This document shows, piece after piece, positions 1 to 9,099 of a DNA stretch of 64,000 nucleotides (within the stretch, counting starts at the first letter, position 1; each line of letters begins with the position of its first letter). The notes below the pieces were generated by a model. The model searched no databases, was not told where the DNA came from, and worked only from the letters and a program-made list of their open reading frames with translations. The position numbers were made by a program, and so were the translations under genes. Location: positions 6,634,001 to 6,698,000 of the forward strand of contig NZ_JAPELX010000001.1 in NCBI RefSeq assembly GCF_026343335.1, in the 5' to 3' direction. Source of the stretch: Streptomyces sp. NBC_00078. Lineage in GTDB: Bacteria; Actinomycetota; Actinomycetes; Streptomycetales; Streptomycetaceae.

Positions 1-2
1 CC

Positions 3-449
3 ATGAGCGACCAGTCGTCGATGATGCCGCTGTTGACTGCGATCAAGGTGATGACCAGCCTGGCGTGCGCGATCGTTGCGTACTGGCTCTCGTACAGCTA
101 CCAGAAGTCCGCCGCCATGGACGCAATCGTCCCGCAAGGAGAAGTATTCCAAGATCCGGGCCTGTACGGCTGGAAGTCCTTCTGCGCCGCAGCGGGTGGC
201 TTCTTGGCGGCCTTCCTTGACTTCCAGCAAGTCGTGGGCGTACTTGGCCTCCCCGAGGTGCCGAGTGACCACGACATTGGATGCGCTGTCCTTGTGTGCA
301 TCGTGTCTCTCGTGTGCGGCATGCTCGGCTTCAGTGTCTGCCTCAAGATCAACACGCCGTGGCAGGTGGCGATGTTCGGAGGTGGTACTACCTTCACCAG
401 CGCGTTGCTGATCTTTCCGGACGTTCTCAGAGGGTTCAACGTGCTCTGA
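3..449 (+). CDS. Small hypothetical membrane protein
   Basis: Encodes 148 residues if the ATG at position 3 is the true start; it lies at the window edge, so the real start may be further upstream. I do not recognise the family. About four hydrophobic stretches are visible (roughly residues 7-28, 57-80, 92-115 and 122-142), so it is probably a polytopic membrane protein. An aromatic and acidic patch with the motif [10 protein letters not shown] lies between segments 1 and 2. It ends 137 bases before rlmN on the same strand. Codon use is slightly less GC-biased than in the neighbours, which may indicate acquired DNA, but this is weak. No function can be assigned. Confidence 0.6.
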   Translation: MSDQSSMMPLLTAIKVMTSLACAIVAYWLSYSYQKSAAMDAIVPQGEVFQDPGLYGWKSFCAAAGGFLAAFLDFQQVVGVLGLPEVPSDHDIGCAVLVCIVSLVCGMLGFSVCLKINTPWQVAMFGGGTTFTSALLIFPDVLRGFNVL

Positions 450-586
450 CAGCAGTGAGCAGCGCTCTCGGACGGTCCCTGGGCCGTCCGAAGCCGACCA
501 ACGCCGACAGTCGGCACCCACAGGTGACCACCCCCACCCCGCTCCGGCCTGGGCTCCCGGCGATGATCTGCCACACTGGAAGGGTT

Positions 587-1693
587 ATGCCTGCACCCGG
601 AGAACTCACTTTCGTCGCCCCCCGCGGAGCCAAGAAGCCGCCGCGGCACCTTGCCGACCTCACGCCTGCCGAGCGCAAGGAAGCGGTGGCCGAGATCGGC
701 GAGAAGCCGTTTCGTGCCAAGCAGCTCTCGCAGCATTACTTCGCGCGGTTCGCGCACGACCCGGCGGAGTGGACCGACATTCCGGCCGGCTCGCGCGGGA
801 AGCTGCAGGAGGTGCTGCTTCCCGAGCTGATGACCGTGGTACGGCATCTGTCGACGGACGAGGGGACGACCCGCAAGACGCTGTGGCGGCTGTTTGACGG
901 GACGCTCGTCGAGTCTGTGCTCATGCGGTATCCCGACCGGGTGACCATGTGCATCAGCTCGCAGGCCGGGTGCGGGATGAACTGCCCGTTCTGTGCGACC
1001 GGGCAGGCGGGCCTCGACCGGAATCTGTCCACCGCCGAGATCGTCCATCAGATCGTGGACGGGATGCGGGCGCTGCGGGACGGGGAGGTCCCCGGGGGGC
1101 CCGCGCGGCTTTCCAACATCGTGTTCATGGGCATGGGCGAGCCCCTCGCCAACTACAAGCGGGTCGTCGGTGCCGTCCGGGCGCTCACCGACCCCGCCCC
1201 CGACGGGCTCGGGCTGTCGCAGCGCGGCATCACCGTGTCGACCGTCGGGCTCGTCCCGGCCATCCACCGGTTCGCCGACGAGGGCTTCAAATGCAGGCTG
1301 GCCATCTCTCTGCACGCCCCCGACGACGAGCTGCGCGACACCCTCGTCCCCGTCAACACCCGGTGGAAGGTGCGCGAGGTCCTCGACGCCGGGTTCGAGT
1401 ACGTCGAGAAGAGCGGGCGAAGGCTGAGCATCGAGTACGCGCTCATTCGCGACATCAACGACCAGGCCTGGCGCGGTGACCGGCTCGGCCGGCTGCTCAA
1501 AGGCAAGCCCGTGCACGTCAACCTCATCCCGCTGAACCCGACGCCGGGTTCGAAGTGGACGGCCTCGCGGCCCGAGGACGAGAAGGCGTTCGTCGAGGCC
1601 ATCGCGGCGCACGGCGTGCCGGTGACCGTCCGGGACACCCGGGGCCAGGAGATCGACGGAGCCTGCGGCCAGCTCGCGGCCACCGAGCGGTGA
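587..1693 (+). CDS. rlmN: Dual-specificity 23S rRNA/tRNA adenine C2-methyltransferase RlmN
   Basis: A radical SAM methyltransferase of 368 residues that methylates C2 of A2503 in 23S rRNA and A37 in some tRNAs (family knowledge). The sequence shows the radical SAM cluster CX3CX2C at Cys129, Cys133 and Cys136 ([14 protein letters not shown]), the GMGEPL motif, and a C-terminal Cys360 in DGACGQLA that matches the methyl-carrying cysteine of the family. An N-terminal HhH-like region ([22 protein letters not shown], here split between residues about 25 and 46) is typical. An upstream in-frame extension exists, but the ATG at 587 gives the normal family length and N-terminus. It stands alone; the TPP riboswitch begins about 40 bases after its stop. 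Confidence 0.95.
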   Translation: MPAPGELTFVAPRGAKKPPRHLADLTPAERKEAVAEIGEKPFRAKQLSQHYFARFAHDPAEWTDIPAGSRGKLQEVLLPELMTVVRHLSTDEGTTRKTLWRLFDGTLVESVLMRYPDRVTMCISSQAGCGMNCPFCATGQAGLDRNLSTAEIVHQIVDGMRALRDGEVPGGPARLSNIVFMGMGEPLANYKRVVGAVRALTDPAPDGLGLSQRGITVSTVGLVPAIHRFADEGFKCRLAISLHAPDDELRDTLVPVNTRWKVREVLDAGFEYVEKSGRRLSIEYALIRDINDQAWRGDRLGRLLKGKPVHVNLIPLNPTPGSKWTASRPEDEKAFVEAIAAHGVPVTVRDTRGQEIDGACGQLAATER

Positions 1694-1729
1694 CCCGGTA
1701 ACCTGACCCCGTACGCATATCTTCATATT

Positions 1730-1822
1730 CCGACAGGGGAGCGCCACAGCGCTGAGAGTGCGGCAACCGGGCCGCAGACCCTCTGAACCTTGCCCAGGTC
1801 ATTCTGGGTAGGAAGTTCGGTC
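1730..1822 (+). promoter_or_regulatory. TPP riboswitch (THI element)
   Basis: The conserved THI-box pieces are present in order: CTGAGAGTGCGG at 1752-1763, GACCCTCTGAACCT at 1777-1790, and CCAGGTCATTCTGGGTAGGA at 1794-1813. This is the canonical thiamine-pyrophosphate aptamer. It lies in the leader of the thiamine-type ABC importer, so high TPP should switch the operon off. Boundaries are approximate because P1 was judged by eye. Confidence 0.93.
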
Positions 1823-1840
1823 TTCACTCAAGCTGTTGCG

Positions 1841-1911
1841 CCCTGCCCGGGAACCGGAGGATCTCCCCGACGGTCCCGGGCAGGGCCGCGTCTCTTCCTG
1901 GCCAGCCAGGA
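1841..1911 (+). promoter_or_regulatory. Expression platform of the TPP riboswitch: two hairpins, the second occluding the ribosome binding site
   Basis: A perfect 12-bp inverted repeat pairs 1841-1852 with 1874-1885 (CCCTGCCCGGGA / TCCCGGGCAGGG, 21-nt loop). It lacks a following U-run. A second hairpin pairs 1896-1901 (TCCTGG) with 1906-1911 (CCAGGA) and covers the first part of the AGGAGG Shine-Dalgarno at 1908-1913, which serves the GTG at 1920. The layout suggests translational control, or U-less termination; which one cannot be told from sequence. Confidence 0.65.
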
Positions 1912-1919
1912 GGAATTCA

Positions 1920-3032
1920 GTGCACACCAAGACGTTTGTGGCCGCCGCGGTCGGCCTCGGCCTGATCACGCTGTCCGCGTGCGGGTCGTCGTCCGGCAGC
2001 GGCGGGTCCGGAGACTCCAAGTCCGTCACCCTCGTCAGCCACGACTCGTGGGCCGTCTCGAAGAGCGTCCTCGCCGACTTCGAGAAGCAGTCCGGCTACA
2101 AGGTCCACGTCCTCAAGGACGGCGACGCCGGACAGGCCGTCAACAAGGCCATCCTCACCAAGGACAACCCGCAGGGCGACGTCTTCTTCGGCGTCGACAA
2201 CACCCTGCTGTCGCGGGCGCTCGACAACGGCCTCTTCCAGCCGTACGAGGCGAAGGGCGCGGGACAGATCCAGGCGCAGTACCGGGTCGACCAGGACAAG
2301 CACCGCGTCACGCCCATCGACTCCGGCGACATCTGCGTCAACTACGACAAGGCGTACTTCAGCAAGCACAAGCTGGCCCCGCCCCAGTCGTTCGACGACC
2401 TGGTCAAGCCCGCGTACAAGAACCTCCTCGTCACCGAGAACGCCGCCACCTCCTCGCCCGGCCTCGGATTCCTGCTCGGCACCGCGGCCAGGTACGGCGA
2501 TGGGGGCACCTCCCGCTCGGGCGGAGCCGAGAGTGGGGGAGGCTGGCAGGGCTACTGGAAGAAGCTCACGGCGAACGGCGTCAAGGTCGTCGACGGCTGG
2601 GAGCAGGCGTACAACGACGAGTTCTCCGGGTCCGCCGGCGGCAAGAAGGCCAAGGCCGACCGGCCGCTCGTCGTGTCGTACGCCTCCTCGCCGCCCGCCG
2701 AGGTCATCTACGGTGACCCGAAGCCGAAGACCGCGCCGACCGGGACGTCGTACGGCACCTGCTTCCGGCAGGTCGAGTACGCCGGGCTGCTCAGCAACGC
2801 CAAGAACAGCAAGGGCGGCAAGGCGTTCCTCGACTTCCTGGTCACCAAGGAGTTCCAGGAGGACATGCCGCTGAACATGTTCGTCTACCCGGTGCGGGAG
2901 GGCGCTCAGGTGCCGCCGGAGTTCGTGAAGTACGGGCAGCCGGCCAAGGACCCCGAGACCATCGCCCCGGCCAGGATCGCCGCCAACCGTGACCAGTGGG
3001 TCAAGTCGTGGACGTCACTCGTACTGAAGTAG
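1920..3032 (+). CDS. thiB: Thiamine ABC transporter substrate-binding lipoprotein
   Basis: A 370-residue extracytoplasmic binding protein of the ThiB/iron-Fbp type. The GTG start is chosen because it follows AGGAGG with normal spacing and gives a lipoprotein signal ending in the lipobox LSAC (residues about 15-18). The mature part shows the family sequence VTLVSHDSWAVSKSVLADFE and FFGVDNTLLSRAL, typical of thiamine-binding proteins. It is preceded by a TPP riboswitch and overlaps the permease gene, which supports thiamine or a thiamine precursor as ligand. Oddly, about 14 residues rich in Gly, Ser and Arg interrupt the ARYGD...GWQGYW segment and are encoded by a hairpin repeat (separate entry). 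Confidence 0.88.
   Translation: MHTKTFVAAAVGLGLITLSACGSSSGSGGSGDSKSVTLVSHDSWAVSKSVLADFEKQSGYKVHVLKDGDAGQAVNKAILTKDNPQGDVFFGVDNTLLSRALDNGLFQPYEAKGAGQIQAQYRVDQDKHRVTPIDSGDICVNYDKAYFSKHKLAPPQSFDDLVKPAYKNLLVTENAATSSPGLGFLLGTAARYGDGGTSRSGGAESGGGWQGYWKKLTANGVKVVDGWEQAYNDEFSGSAGGKKAKADRPLVVSYASSPPAEVIYGDPKPKTAPTGTSYGTCFRQVEYAGLLSNAKNSKGGKAFLDFLVTKEFQEDMPLNMFVYPVREGAQVPPEFVKYGQPAKDPETIAPARIAANRDQWVKSWTSLVLK
2500..2542 (+). repeat. Dispersed hairpin repeat inserted in frame inside the thiB-type gene
   Basis: The block running from GGGGGCACCTCCCGCTCGG to GAGCCGAGAGTGGGGGAGG is a partial palindrome: CTCGG pairs with CCGAG, and CCTCCC with GGGAGG. I recognise this word as a repeat scattered through Streptomyces genomes, usually between genes. 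Here it adds about 14 codons in frame. Flanking protein sequence reads smoothly across it if it is removed. Confidence 0.6.
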
Positions 3033-4672
3033 CGCCCCGCAGGCGCCAGAACGCGGCGCGGCTCGGGCTCATGGCCGTGCCGGTCGCGTTCTTCGCGCTG
3101 TTCTTCGCCTGGCCCGTCGCCGCGATCGTGGCGCGCGGGCTCAAGGTCGACGGGGCCTGGCAGTTCGGCCGGATCGCGGACGTCGTCGCGCAGTCCGACA
3201 TCCGGCACGTCCTGTGGTTCACCACCTGGCAGGCCCTCGCCTCCACCGCGCTCACGCTGATGGTCGCGCTGCCCGGCGCGTACGTCTTCGCGCGCTTCCA
3301 CTTCCCCGGCAAGCAGGTCCTGCGCGCCGTCGTCACCGTCCCCTTCGTACTGCCGACCGTCGTCGTCGGTACGGCGTTCCTGGCCCTCGTCGGACGCGGG
3401 GGACTCCTCGACGAGCTGTGGGGCGTACGGCTGGACACCACCGTCTGGGCCATCCTGCTCGCGCACGTCTTCTTCAACTACGCCGTCGTCGTGCGGACCG
3501 TCGGCGGCCTGTGGGCGCAGCTCGACCCGCGTCAGGAGGAGGCGGCCCGGATGCTGGGCGCCACGCGCTTCCATGCCTGGCGCAGGGTCACGCTGCCCGC
3601 GCTCGCGCCCGCGGTCGCCGCCGCCGCGCTCATGGTCTTCCTGTTCACCTTCACCTCCTTCGGAGTGGTGCAGATCCTGGGCGGGCCGACCTTCTCCACG
3701 CTGGAGGTGGAAATCTACCGGCAGACCTCCGAGATCTTCGACCTGTCCACGGCCGCCGTGCTCACGATCGTCCAGTTCGTGGCGGTGGGCGCGATCCTCG
3801 CCGTGCACGCCTGGACGGTACGGCGGCGGGAGACCGCGCTGCGGCTGGTGGACGCGAACACCACGGCCCGGCGGCCGCACGGGGCCGGCCAGTGGGCGCT
3901 GCTGGCCGGGGTCCTCGGCACCATCGCCGTCCTGCTCGTGCTGCCACTCGCCGTCCTGGTGCAACGGTCGCTGGACGCACCCGGCTTCGGCTACTACCGG
4001 GCGCTCACGAGCGAGGACGGCGGAACCTTCCTCGTCCCGCCGATCCAGGCGATCGGCAACTCCCTCCAGTACGCCCTCGCCGCCACCGCCATTGCCGTGG
4101 TGATCGGTGCTCTCGCTGCCGCGGCCCTCACGCGCAGGGACGCGGGCCGGCTGGTCCGCGGCTTCGACGCGCTGCTGATGCTGCCGCTCGGCGTCTCCGC
4201 GGTGACCGTAGGCTTCGGCTTCCTGATCGCCCTCGACGAGCCCCCGCTGGACCTGCGTCAGTCCTGGATCCTGGTGCCGCTCGCGCAGGCGCTGGTGGGC
4301 GTCCCCTTCGTCGTACGGACCATGCTGCCCGTGCTGCGGGCCGTGGACGGGCGGCTGCGGGAGGCCGCGGCGGTGCTCGGGGCGTCGCCCTGGCGGGTGT
4401 GGCGAGAGGTCGATCTGCCGATGGTGCGGCGGGCGCTGCTGGTCGCGGCCGGGTTCGCGTTCGCGGTGTCGCTGGGGGAGTTCGGGGCGACGGTGTTCAT
4501 CGCGCGGCCCGACCACCCGACGCTGCCGGTCGCCGTGGCGCGACTGCTCGGCCGGCCCGGCGATCTCAACTACGGCCAGGCGATGGCCCTTTCGACGATT
4601 CTGATGGTGGTGTGCGCGGTGGCGCTGCTGGTGCTCGAGCGGCTCCGTACCGACCGGACCGGGGAGTTCTAG
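3008..4672 (+). CDS. thiP: Thiamine-type ABC transporter permease (fused two-domain)
   Basis: About 554 residues with two binding-protein-dependent permease domains in tandem, roughly 12 membrane segments, the ThiP/FbpB architecture. EAA-like loops are visible in both halves: EEAARMLGATRFHAWRRVTL in the first and REAAAVLGASPWRVWREVDL in the second. The start is uncertain: GTG at 3008 or 2996; both overlap the end of the binding-protein gene by about 25-37 bases, as expected for a translationally coupled operon. It is followed without gap by the ATPase gene. The substrate is inferred from the riboswitch and the binding protein. Confidence 0.88.
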   Translation: MDVTRTEVAPRRRQNAARLGLMAVPVAFFALFFAWPVAAIVARGLKVDGAWQFGRIADVVAQSDIRHVLWFTTWQALASTALTLMVALPGAYVFARFHFPGKQVLRAVVTVPFVLPTVVVGTAFLALVGRGGLLDELWGVRLDTTVWAILLAHVFFNYAVVVRTVGGLWAQLDPRQEEAARMLGATRFHAWRRVTLPALAPAVAAAALMVFLFTFTSFGVVQILGGPTFSTLEVEIYRQTSEIFDLSTAAVLTIVQFVAVGAILAVHAWTVRRRETALRLVDANTTARRPHGAGQWALLAGVLGTIAVLLVLPLAVLVQRSLDAPGFGYYRALTSEDGGTFLVPPIQAIGNSLQYALAATAIAVVIGALAAAALTRRDAGRLVRGFDALLMLPLGVSAVTVGFGFLIALDEPPLDLRQSWILVPLAQALVGVPFVVRTMLPVLRAVDGRLREAAAVLGASPWRVWREVDLPMVRRALLVAAGFAFAVSLGEFGATVFIARPDHPTLPVAVARLLGRPGDLNYGQAMALSTILMVVCAVALLVLERLRTDRTGEF

Positions 4673-5692
4673 ATGCTGCTGAGCCTGGAAGACGTGACCG
4701 TGCGGTTCGGCGGGCGGGCTGTGCTCGACGCCGTCGGCCTCGATGTCGCGGAGCACGAGATCGTGTGCGTGCTCGGGCCCAGCGGCAGTGGCAAGTCGAC
4801 GCTGCTGCGGGCGGTGGCCGGGCTGCAACTCCTGGGTGGCGGGCGGGTGCTGCTCGACGGGCGGGACCAGTCTGACGTGCCCGCGCACAAGCGTGGGGTG
4901 GGTCTCATGTTCCAGGACCATCAGCTGTTCCCGCAGCGGGACGTGGGCGGGAACGTCGCCTTCGGGCTGCGGATGCACGGGGCGTCACGTCCTCAACAGG
5001 GTGAGCGCGTACGGGAGTTGCTGGAACTCGTCGGCCTTCCGGGTGCCGCCCGCCGGGCCGTCGCCTCGCTCTCAGGCGGTGAACAGCAGCGTGTCGCGCT
5101 GGCCCGTGCGCTCGCGCCCCGCCCGCGGCTGCTGATGCTGGACGAGCCGCTCGGCCAGCTCGACCGCTCGCTGCGGGAGCGGCTGGTCGTCGAACTCAGG
5201 GAACTCTTCGGCCGGTTGGGCACCACGGTCCTCGCCGTGACACATGACCAGGGCGAGGCCTTCGCGCTCGCCGACCGGGTCGTGGTGATGCGGGACGGGC
5301 GGATCGCCCAGTCCGGTACGCCACTTGAGGTGTGGCAGCGACCGGCGGACGAGTTCGTGGCCCGGTTCCTCGGCTTCGACAACGTGGTCGAAGGGACCGT
5401 GAGCGGTGCGGCCGCGGACACCCCCTGGGGCAAGCTGCCGGTGACCGAGGATGCCCCGCAGGGGACGCGCACCCTCCTCGTACGCCCCGCCGGTGTGCGT
5501 CTGGTCCCCGCCGACGAGGGCCTGCGCTGCACGGTGGCCGCACGCACCTTCAAGGGCACTCATGTCGCCGTACAACTGCAGCCGGAGGACGCGCCGAGGC
5601 TGGAGGCGGCGGTGGCGCTGCGGGAGGCGCCCGAGGTGGGGGAGGCGGTCGGAGTGGAGTTCGATGCCGCCGAAATCGTGGTGCTCGGCTGA
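4673..5692 (+). CDS. thiQ: Thiamine-type ABC transporter ATP-binding protein
   Basis: A 339-residue ABC ATPase. Walker A GPSGSGKST (about residue 36), Q-loop MFQDHQLFP, signature LSGGEQQR, Walker B LLMLDEP and the switch histidine in VTHDQ are all intact. Residues after about 240 form a TOBE-like regulatory tail, which makes it longer than proteobacterial ThiQ (about 230 residues) and closer to Fbp/Pot-type ATPases. The ATG directly follows the permease stop codon, so it is the third gene of the riboswitch-controlled operon. Confidence 0.9.
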   Translation: MLLSLEDVTVRFGGRAVLDAVGLDVAEHEIVCVLGPSGSGKSTLLRAVAGLQLLGGGRVLLDGRDQSDVPAHKRGVGLMFQDHQLFPQRDVGGNVAFGLRMHGASRPQQGERVRELLELVGLPGAARRAVASLSGGEQQRVALARALAPRPRLLMLDEPLGQLDRSLRERLVVELRELFGRLGTTVLAVTHDQGEAFALADRVVVMRDGRIAQSGTPLEVWQRPADEFVARFLGFDNVVEGTVSGAAADTPWGKLPVTEDAPQGTRTLLVRPAGVRLVPADEGLRCTVAARTFKGTHVAVQLQPEDAPRLEAAVALREAPEVGEAVGVEFDAAEIVVLG

Positions 5693-5717
5693 GGAGAGCG
5701 ACCGTAGGGTGACCGGC

Positions 5718-6515
5718 ATGACCCTACTTACACATGATCGCTACTGCGACGAGATCGCCCACCAGGTCCAACAGTTGAGGGCGGTGGTCACGAGCGGCGC
5801 CGATCTGTCCGCGACCGTCCCGACCTGTCCGGACTGGACCCTGGAACAGCTCAACCTGCACATGGGCGGCGTCCTGCGCTGGGCTGGGACGCTGGTGCGG
5901 AAACGAGCCGAGGAGAACGTCCCCGACGAGGAGATACCGCGGGGCGACGGCCCCGAGAACCCGGGGGACGCCGAAGCCCTCGACGCCTGGCTGGCGGAGG
6001 CCGGGGAGCTGGCGGTGGGCGCGCTGCGCGAGGCCGGGCCCGACGCGAAGGTGTGGGCCTGGTCCGGGATCCACACGTCCGGCTTCTGGGCGCGACGTAT
6101 GGCGCACGAGATCACCGTCCACCGGGCGGACGCCACACTGGCCGCCGGGCTGCCGTACGAGGTGGCGCCCGAGGTGGCCGCCGACACGATCGACGAGTGG
6201 CTGCAGATCGTGGAATGGTCCCAGCGGGCGGAGCCGGACGAGGCTGCTTGGCGGGAGCTGCGCGGACCCGGTCGCAGCATCCATCTCCATGCCACCGACA
6301 CCGCCGCCGGACTGAACGCCGAGTGGGTCGTCGAACTCACCGAGGACGGCGTCTCCTGGCACCGCGGCCACGAGAAGGCGGACGTCGCCCTGCGCGGCCC
6401 GCTCACCCCGCTCCTCCTCGCCTTCTACGGCCGACTCCCGCTGGACAGCCCTGAGTTGGAGGTCCTCGGCGACCGGGAGCTGCTGGAGTTCTGGCTGGAG
6501 CGGGCGAGCTTCTGA
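5718..6515 (+). CDS. Maleylpyruvate isomerase family mycothiol-dependent enzyme
   Basis: A 265-residue member of the actinobacterial MDMPI/DinB-like family, which uses mycothiol as cofactor in members of known function. The N-terminal four-helix part shows the usual VPTCPDWTLEQLNLHMGGV and RMAHEITVHRADA; the three metal-binding positions (His in LNLHMGG, and the E and H of HEITVHR) are visible. The C-terminal MDMPI_C-like domain covers about residues 150-260. The ATG at 5718 was chosen because it lies 25 bases after the ATPase stop and gives the standard N-terminus. The physiological substrate cannot be read from sequence. It may be co-transcribed with the transporter. Confidence 0.85.
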   Translation: MTLLTHDRYCDEIAHQVQQLRAVVTSGADLSATVPTCPDWTLEQLNLHMGGVLRWAGTLVRKRAEENVPDEEIPRGDGPENPGDAEALDAWLAEAGELAVGALREAGPDAKVWAWSGIHTSGFWARRMAHEITVHRADATLAAGLPYEVAPEVAADTIDEWLQIVEWSQRAEPDEAAWRELRGPGRSIHLHATDTAAGLNAEWVVELTEDGVSWHRGHEKADVALRGPLTPLLLAFYGRLPLDSPELEVLGDRELLEFWLERASF

Positions 6516-6523
6516 ACGACTGA

Positions 6524-6554
6524 GGCCCGCCCCCCGGGGATACGGGGACGGGCC
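6524..6554. terminator. Bidirectional terminator hairpin
   Basis: GGCCCG at 6524-6529 pairs with CGGGCC at 6549-6554, and the next CCCC and GGGG extend the stem past one mismatch. It lies between two convergent genes and has no U-run, as is common in Streptomyces. Confidence 0.6.
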
Positions 6555-6577
6555 ACAGCGGTGTTCTGAGAGAGGCG

Positions 6578-7273
6578 TCAGCTGCTGCTGTTCGCCCCAC
6601 GACGGCGCATGCCGAAGAAGACGGCGCCGCCGCCGACCACGACCAGCGCGCCCGCGATACCGGCGATCAGGCCGGTGTTGGAGTTCGCACCGGTCTCGGC
6701 GAGGTTCGAGTCACCGGCCGCCGGGGACGGCGCGTTGCTCGGGGCGCCGGCCGGAGCGGTGGTGCTCTCGGAGGCCGACGGGGTCGGAGTCGGGGACTCC
6801 TCGGCCGGCGGCGTGGTGGACTCCGACGGCGACGGGGTCGCGGGCGGCGTCGACTCGTCCTTCGAGCAGCCCTCGGACGGGGTCGTCAGGTTCGGCGTGA
6901 TGTCCTTGTCGACGATCTTGCGATCGCCCTTGCCGGCCGAGACGTGGACGCGGTACTCGGCGTTCGGCTTCCAGTCCTCGGAGAAGGTGACGACCGTGCC
7001 TTCGCGCGAGCCGGTCACCTCCTGCTCGCCGACCTTCTGCACGTCGGCGCCGTTGCTCTCGAGGAACACGGTGACCGTTGCCGCGGTACCGGAGGCGTCC
7101 TGGTCGGTGACCGAGATGACGCCCTTGCTGCCGTCGCACTTGGCTTCGGCGGAGAACTCACTGATGTTGCAGGCGAGTGCACTGCCCGCGGCGCTCAGCG
7201 CGAGCGCGGAGGAGGCGGCGGCAACGCCCAGGATCTGCACGGAACGACGTGCGGTAAGGCGAGTTATGGACAC
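6578..7273 (-). CDS. LAETG-anchored cell-surface protein (sortase substrate)
   Basis: 231 residues. It has a signal peptide (about residues 1-34, ending SAGSALA), a beta-rich domain with two cysteines spanning about 35-130 ([14 protein letters not shown]...), a Pro/Thr/Ser/Glu-rich stalk (about 135-188) and a sorting signal: LAETG at residue 191, a hydrophobic segment, then RRRG near the end. LAxTG is the class E sortase motif in Streptomyces (family knowledge). No sortase lies next to it, although a class F-like sortase is about 10 kb away. It is probably covalently attached to peptidoglycan. The folded domain is similar to that of many unnamed Streptomyces surface proteins, and its function is unknown. 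Confidence 0.85.
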   Translation of the reverse strand: MSITRLTARRSVQILGVAAASSALALSAAGSALACNISEFSAEAKCDGSKGVISVTDQDASGTAATVTVFLESNGADVQKVGEQEVTGSREGTVVTFSEDWKPNAEYRVHVSAGKGDRKIVDKDITPNLTTPSEGCSKDESTPPATPSPSESTTPPAEESPTPTPSASESTTAPAGAPSNAPSPAAGDSNLAETGANSNTGLIAGIAGALVVVGGGAVFFGMRRRGANSSS

Positions 7274-7438
7274 GTTTGCCCTTCACGGGATGCGCAACTG
7301 CGGGGGGCTTACGGGGCGGGAAGTGAGGCGACAGTCGAGGTGAAGCCTCACGTACCCCATGAGACTCATAGGTTTATAAGCGTTCCATAAGGAGTGTCAA
7401 TGCAAAGGCGGACCTGGGCCGTTGACTTTGCACACTCG

Positions 7439-8560
7439 TTAACCAGCGAGACGTTTCAACGCCTCCGGAGCCTCCTCGATCCGGTCAACGAGGGTGATAC
7501 GGGACTCCATCGAGCGTTCCCGGGCGAGTGCCCGCAAGAGGGGCCAGGCCGGCAGCCGGTCCGTCCAGTGCGCGCGGTCGACGAGCACCATGGGCGTCGG
7601 TTCGCCGCGCGACTCGTAGTAGTTGGGCGTCGCGTTGTCGAAGATCTCCTGTACGGTGCCGGCGGCGCCCGGCAGGAAGACCACGCCCGCGTTCGAGCGG
7701 GCCAGCAGGCCGTCCTCGCGGGTGGCGTTGGCGAAGTACTTGGCGATGTGCGAGGCGAACGGGTTCGGCGGCTCGTGGCCGTAGAACCAGGTGGGGATGC
7801 CGATCGAGTGGTTGCCCTTCGGCCAGCGGGCGCGCACCTCGAAGGCGCACCGTGCCCACTCGCTGACCGACGGCGAGAACGACGGTGCCTTCGCCAGGAG
7901 TTCGCAGGCCTCGTCCAGCATGGCGTCGTCGTACGGCGCCGCGTACGCGCCCAGGTTCGCCGCCTCCATCGCCCCCGGTCCGCCGCCCGTCGCCACCGTG
8001 AACCCGCCGCGGCTCAGCTCCCGGCCCAGGCGCGCCGCACCGGCGTACGACCCCGTCCCGCGCGCCATCGCGTGGCCGCCCATGACTCCCACCACCCGTG
8101 CGCCCCGCAGGAGTTCGTCGAGGGCGTCGGAGACGGAGTCGTCGTGGACGGCGCGCAGCATCGAGGCGTAGATGTCGCCGTCGGCCTTGGTGCGCTGGAA
8201 CCAGGTGTACGCGAGGGCGTCCGGTGTCCGCTCGTACCCCTTGTCCAGTGAGGCGAACAGTTCGTCGGGCGTGTAGAGACGACCGCGGTACGGGTCGAAG
8301 GGCAGATGCGGGACGGGCGGGAAGAGCAGGGCGCCGTCGGCGCGGACCTTCGCCGCCGCGTCCTCGCGCATCGGGCAGCCGAGGAAGACGGCCTCGGCGG
8401 TGGCGGTGGTGAGCAACTCCCGCGTGCGGTCGGTCAGATCGACGCCCTGCACGCGGTAGCCGGAGAGGGTGCCGCGGGCCGAGACGGTCGCGTCGAAGTC
8501 CTCGAGCGTCTCGATCTCGCGCTCGTCGTGGTGGGCCGCATGGGCCGGGCTCGTCTGCAC
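7439..8560 (-). CDS. LOG family Rossmann-fold protein
   Basis: A 373-residue protein of the LOG/TIGR00730-type superfamily (cytokinin riboside phosphoribohydrolase and nucleotide-processing relatives). The two hallmark motifs are present in slightly altered form: GGGPGAMEAAN (about residue 192) and PGAAGTVQEIFD (about 299), where the family usually has PGGxGTxxE. The protein is about twice as long as plant-type LOG enzymes, with an N-terminal extension of about 140 residues, as in other large actinobacterial members. The start (ATG at 8560) gives a plausible N-terminus but has no strong ribosome binding site. The substrate is unknown; phosphoribohydrolase activity is an inference from the fold. 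Confidence 0.8.
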   Translation of the reverse strand: MQTSPAHAAHHDEREIETLEDFDATVSARGTLSGYRVQGVDLTDRTRELLTTATAEAVFLGCPMREDAAAKVRADGALLFPPVPHLPFDPYRGRLYTPDELFASLDKGYERTPDALAYTWFQRTKADGDIYASMLRAVHDDSVSDALDELLRGARVVGVMGGHAMARGTGSYAGAARLGRELSRGGFTVATGGGPGAMEAANLGAYAAPYDDAMLDEACELLAKAPSFSPSVSEWARCAFEVRARWPKGNHSIGIPTWFYGHEPPNPFASHIAKYFANATREDGLLARSNAGVVFLPGAAGTVQEIFDNATPNYYESRGEPTPMVLVDRAHWTDRLPAWPLLRALARERSMESRITLVDRIEEAPEALKRLAG

Positions 8561-8597
8561 GGCCCCATGCTAGGCACGGCGTCCTCGCGCGAAGTCC

Positions 8598-9005
8598 TCA
8601 GCCCTGGACGGCCGCCGGGTCCATCCACACGACCTCCCAGGAGTGGCCGTCGAGGTCGTCGAAGGAACGGCCGTACATGTAGCCGTGGTCCTGGACGTCT
8701 GGGTTGGCGGTGCCGCCGGCCGCGACCGCCTTGTCCACCAGCTCGTCGACCTTCTCGCGGCTCTCCGCGCTCAGGCAGATCAGCACCTCGCTGGTCTTCG
8801 TCGAGTCCGCGATCTCCTTCTTCGTGAAGTCCGCGTACCGCTGCTTGCCGAGCAGCATCGCGATGATGGTGTCGCTGATCACGACGCAGGTGCAGTCGTC
8901 GGTGCTGAACTGCGGGTTGATCGTGTAGCCGAGCTGCGTGAAGAACTTCTTCGACGCGTCGACGTCGTTGGTGGCAAGGTTCACGAAGATCATCTGCTGG
9001 TACAT
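8598..9005 (-). CDS. VOC (glyoxalase/bleomycin-resistance fold) family protein
   Basis: A 135-residue protein with the paired beta-alpha-beta-beta-beta units of the VOC superfamily. It begins MIFVNLATNDVDASKKFFTQ and ends with the usual FDDLDGHSWEVVWMDP, where the C-terminal Glu is a common metal ligand. This sub-type is annotated widely as glyoxalase or lactoylglutathione-lyase-like, without a known substrate. The ATG at 9005 follows a GGGAGACC ribosome binding site. It is one of several independent minus-strand genes here and shows no clear operon partner. Confidence 0.85.
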   Translation of the reverse strand: MYQQMIFVNLATNDVDASKKFFTQLGYTINPQFSTDDCTCVVISDTIIAMLLGKQRYADFTKKEIADSTKTSEVLICLSAESREKVDELVDKAVAAGGTANPDVQDHGYMYGRSFDDLDGHSWEVVWMDPAAVQG

Positions 9006-9099
9006 GTGAGGTCTCCCGTCGGATGCGTGCCTTTCGGTGGGGTAGACCGGGGGCCCGTGCGGAACTCATCGGGCCCCGGGATTTTTTTCGTACGCGTTC

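Noticed and set aside
2906-4978. 690-codon minus-strand open frame across the thiP-type gene
   Set aside because: Composition (Arg, Glu, Gln, His, Pro) is typical of an antisense shadow; no start signal or motif is seen.
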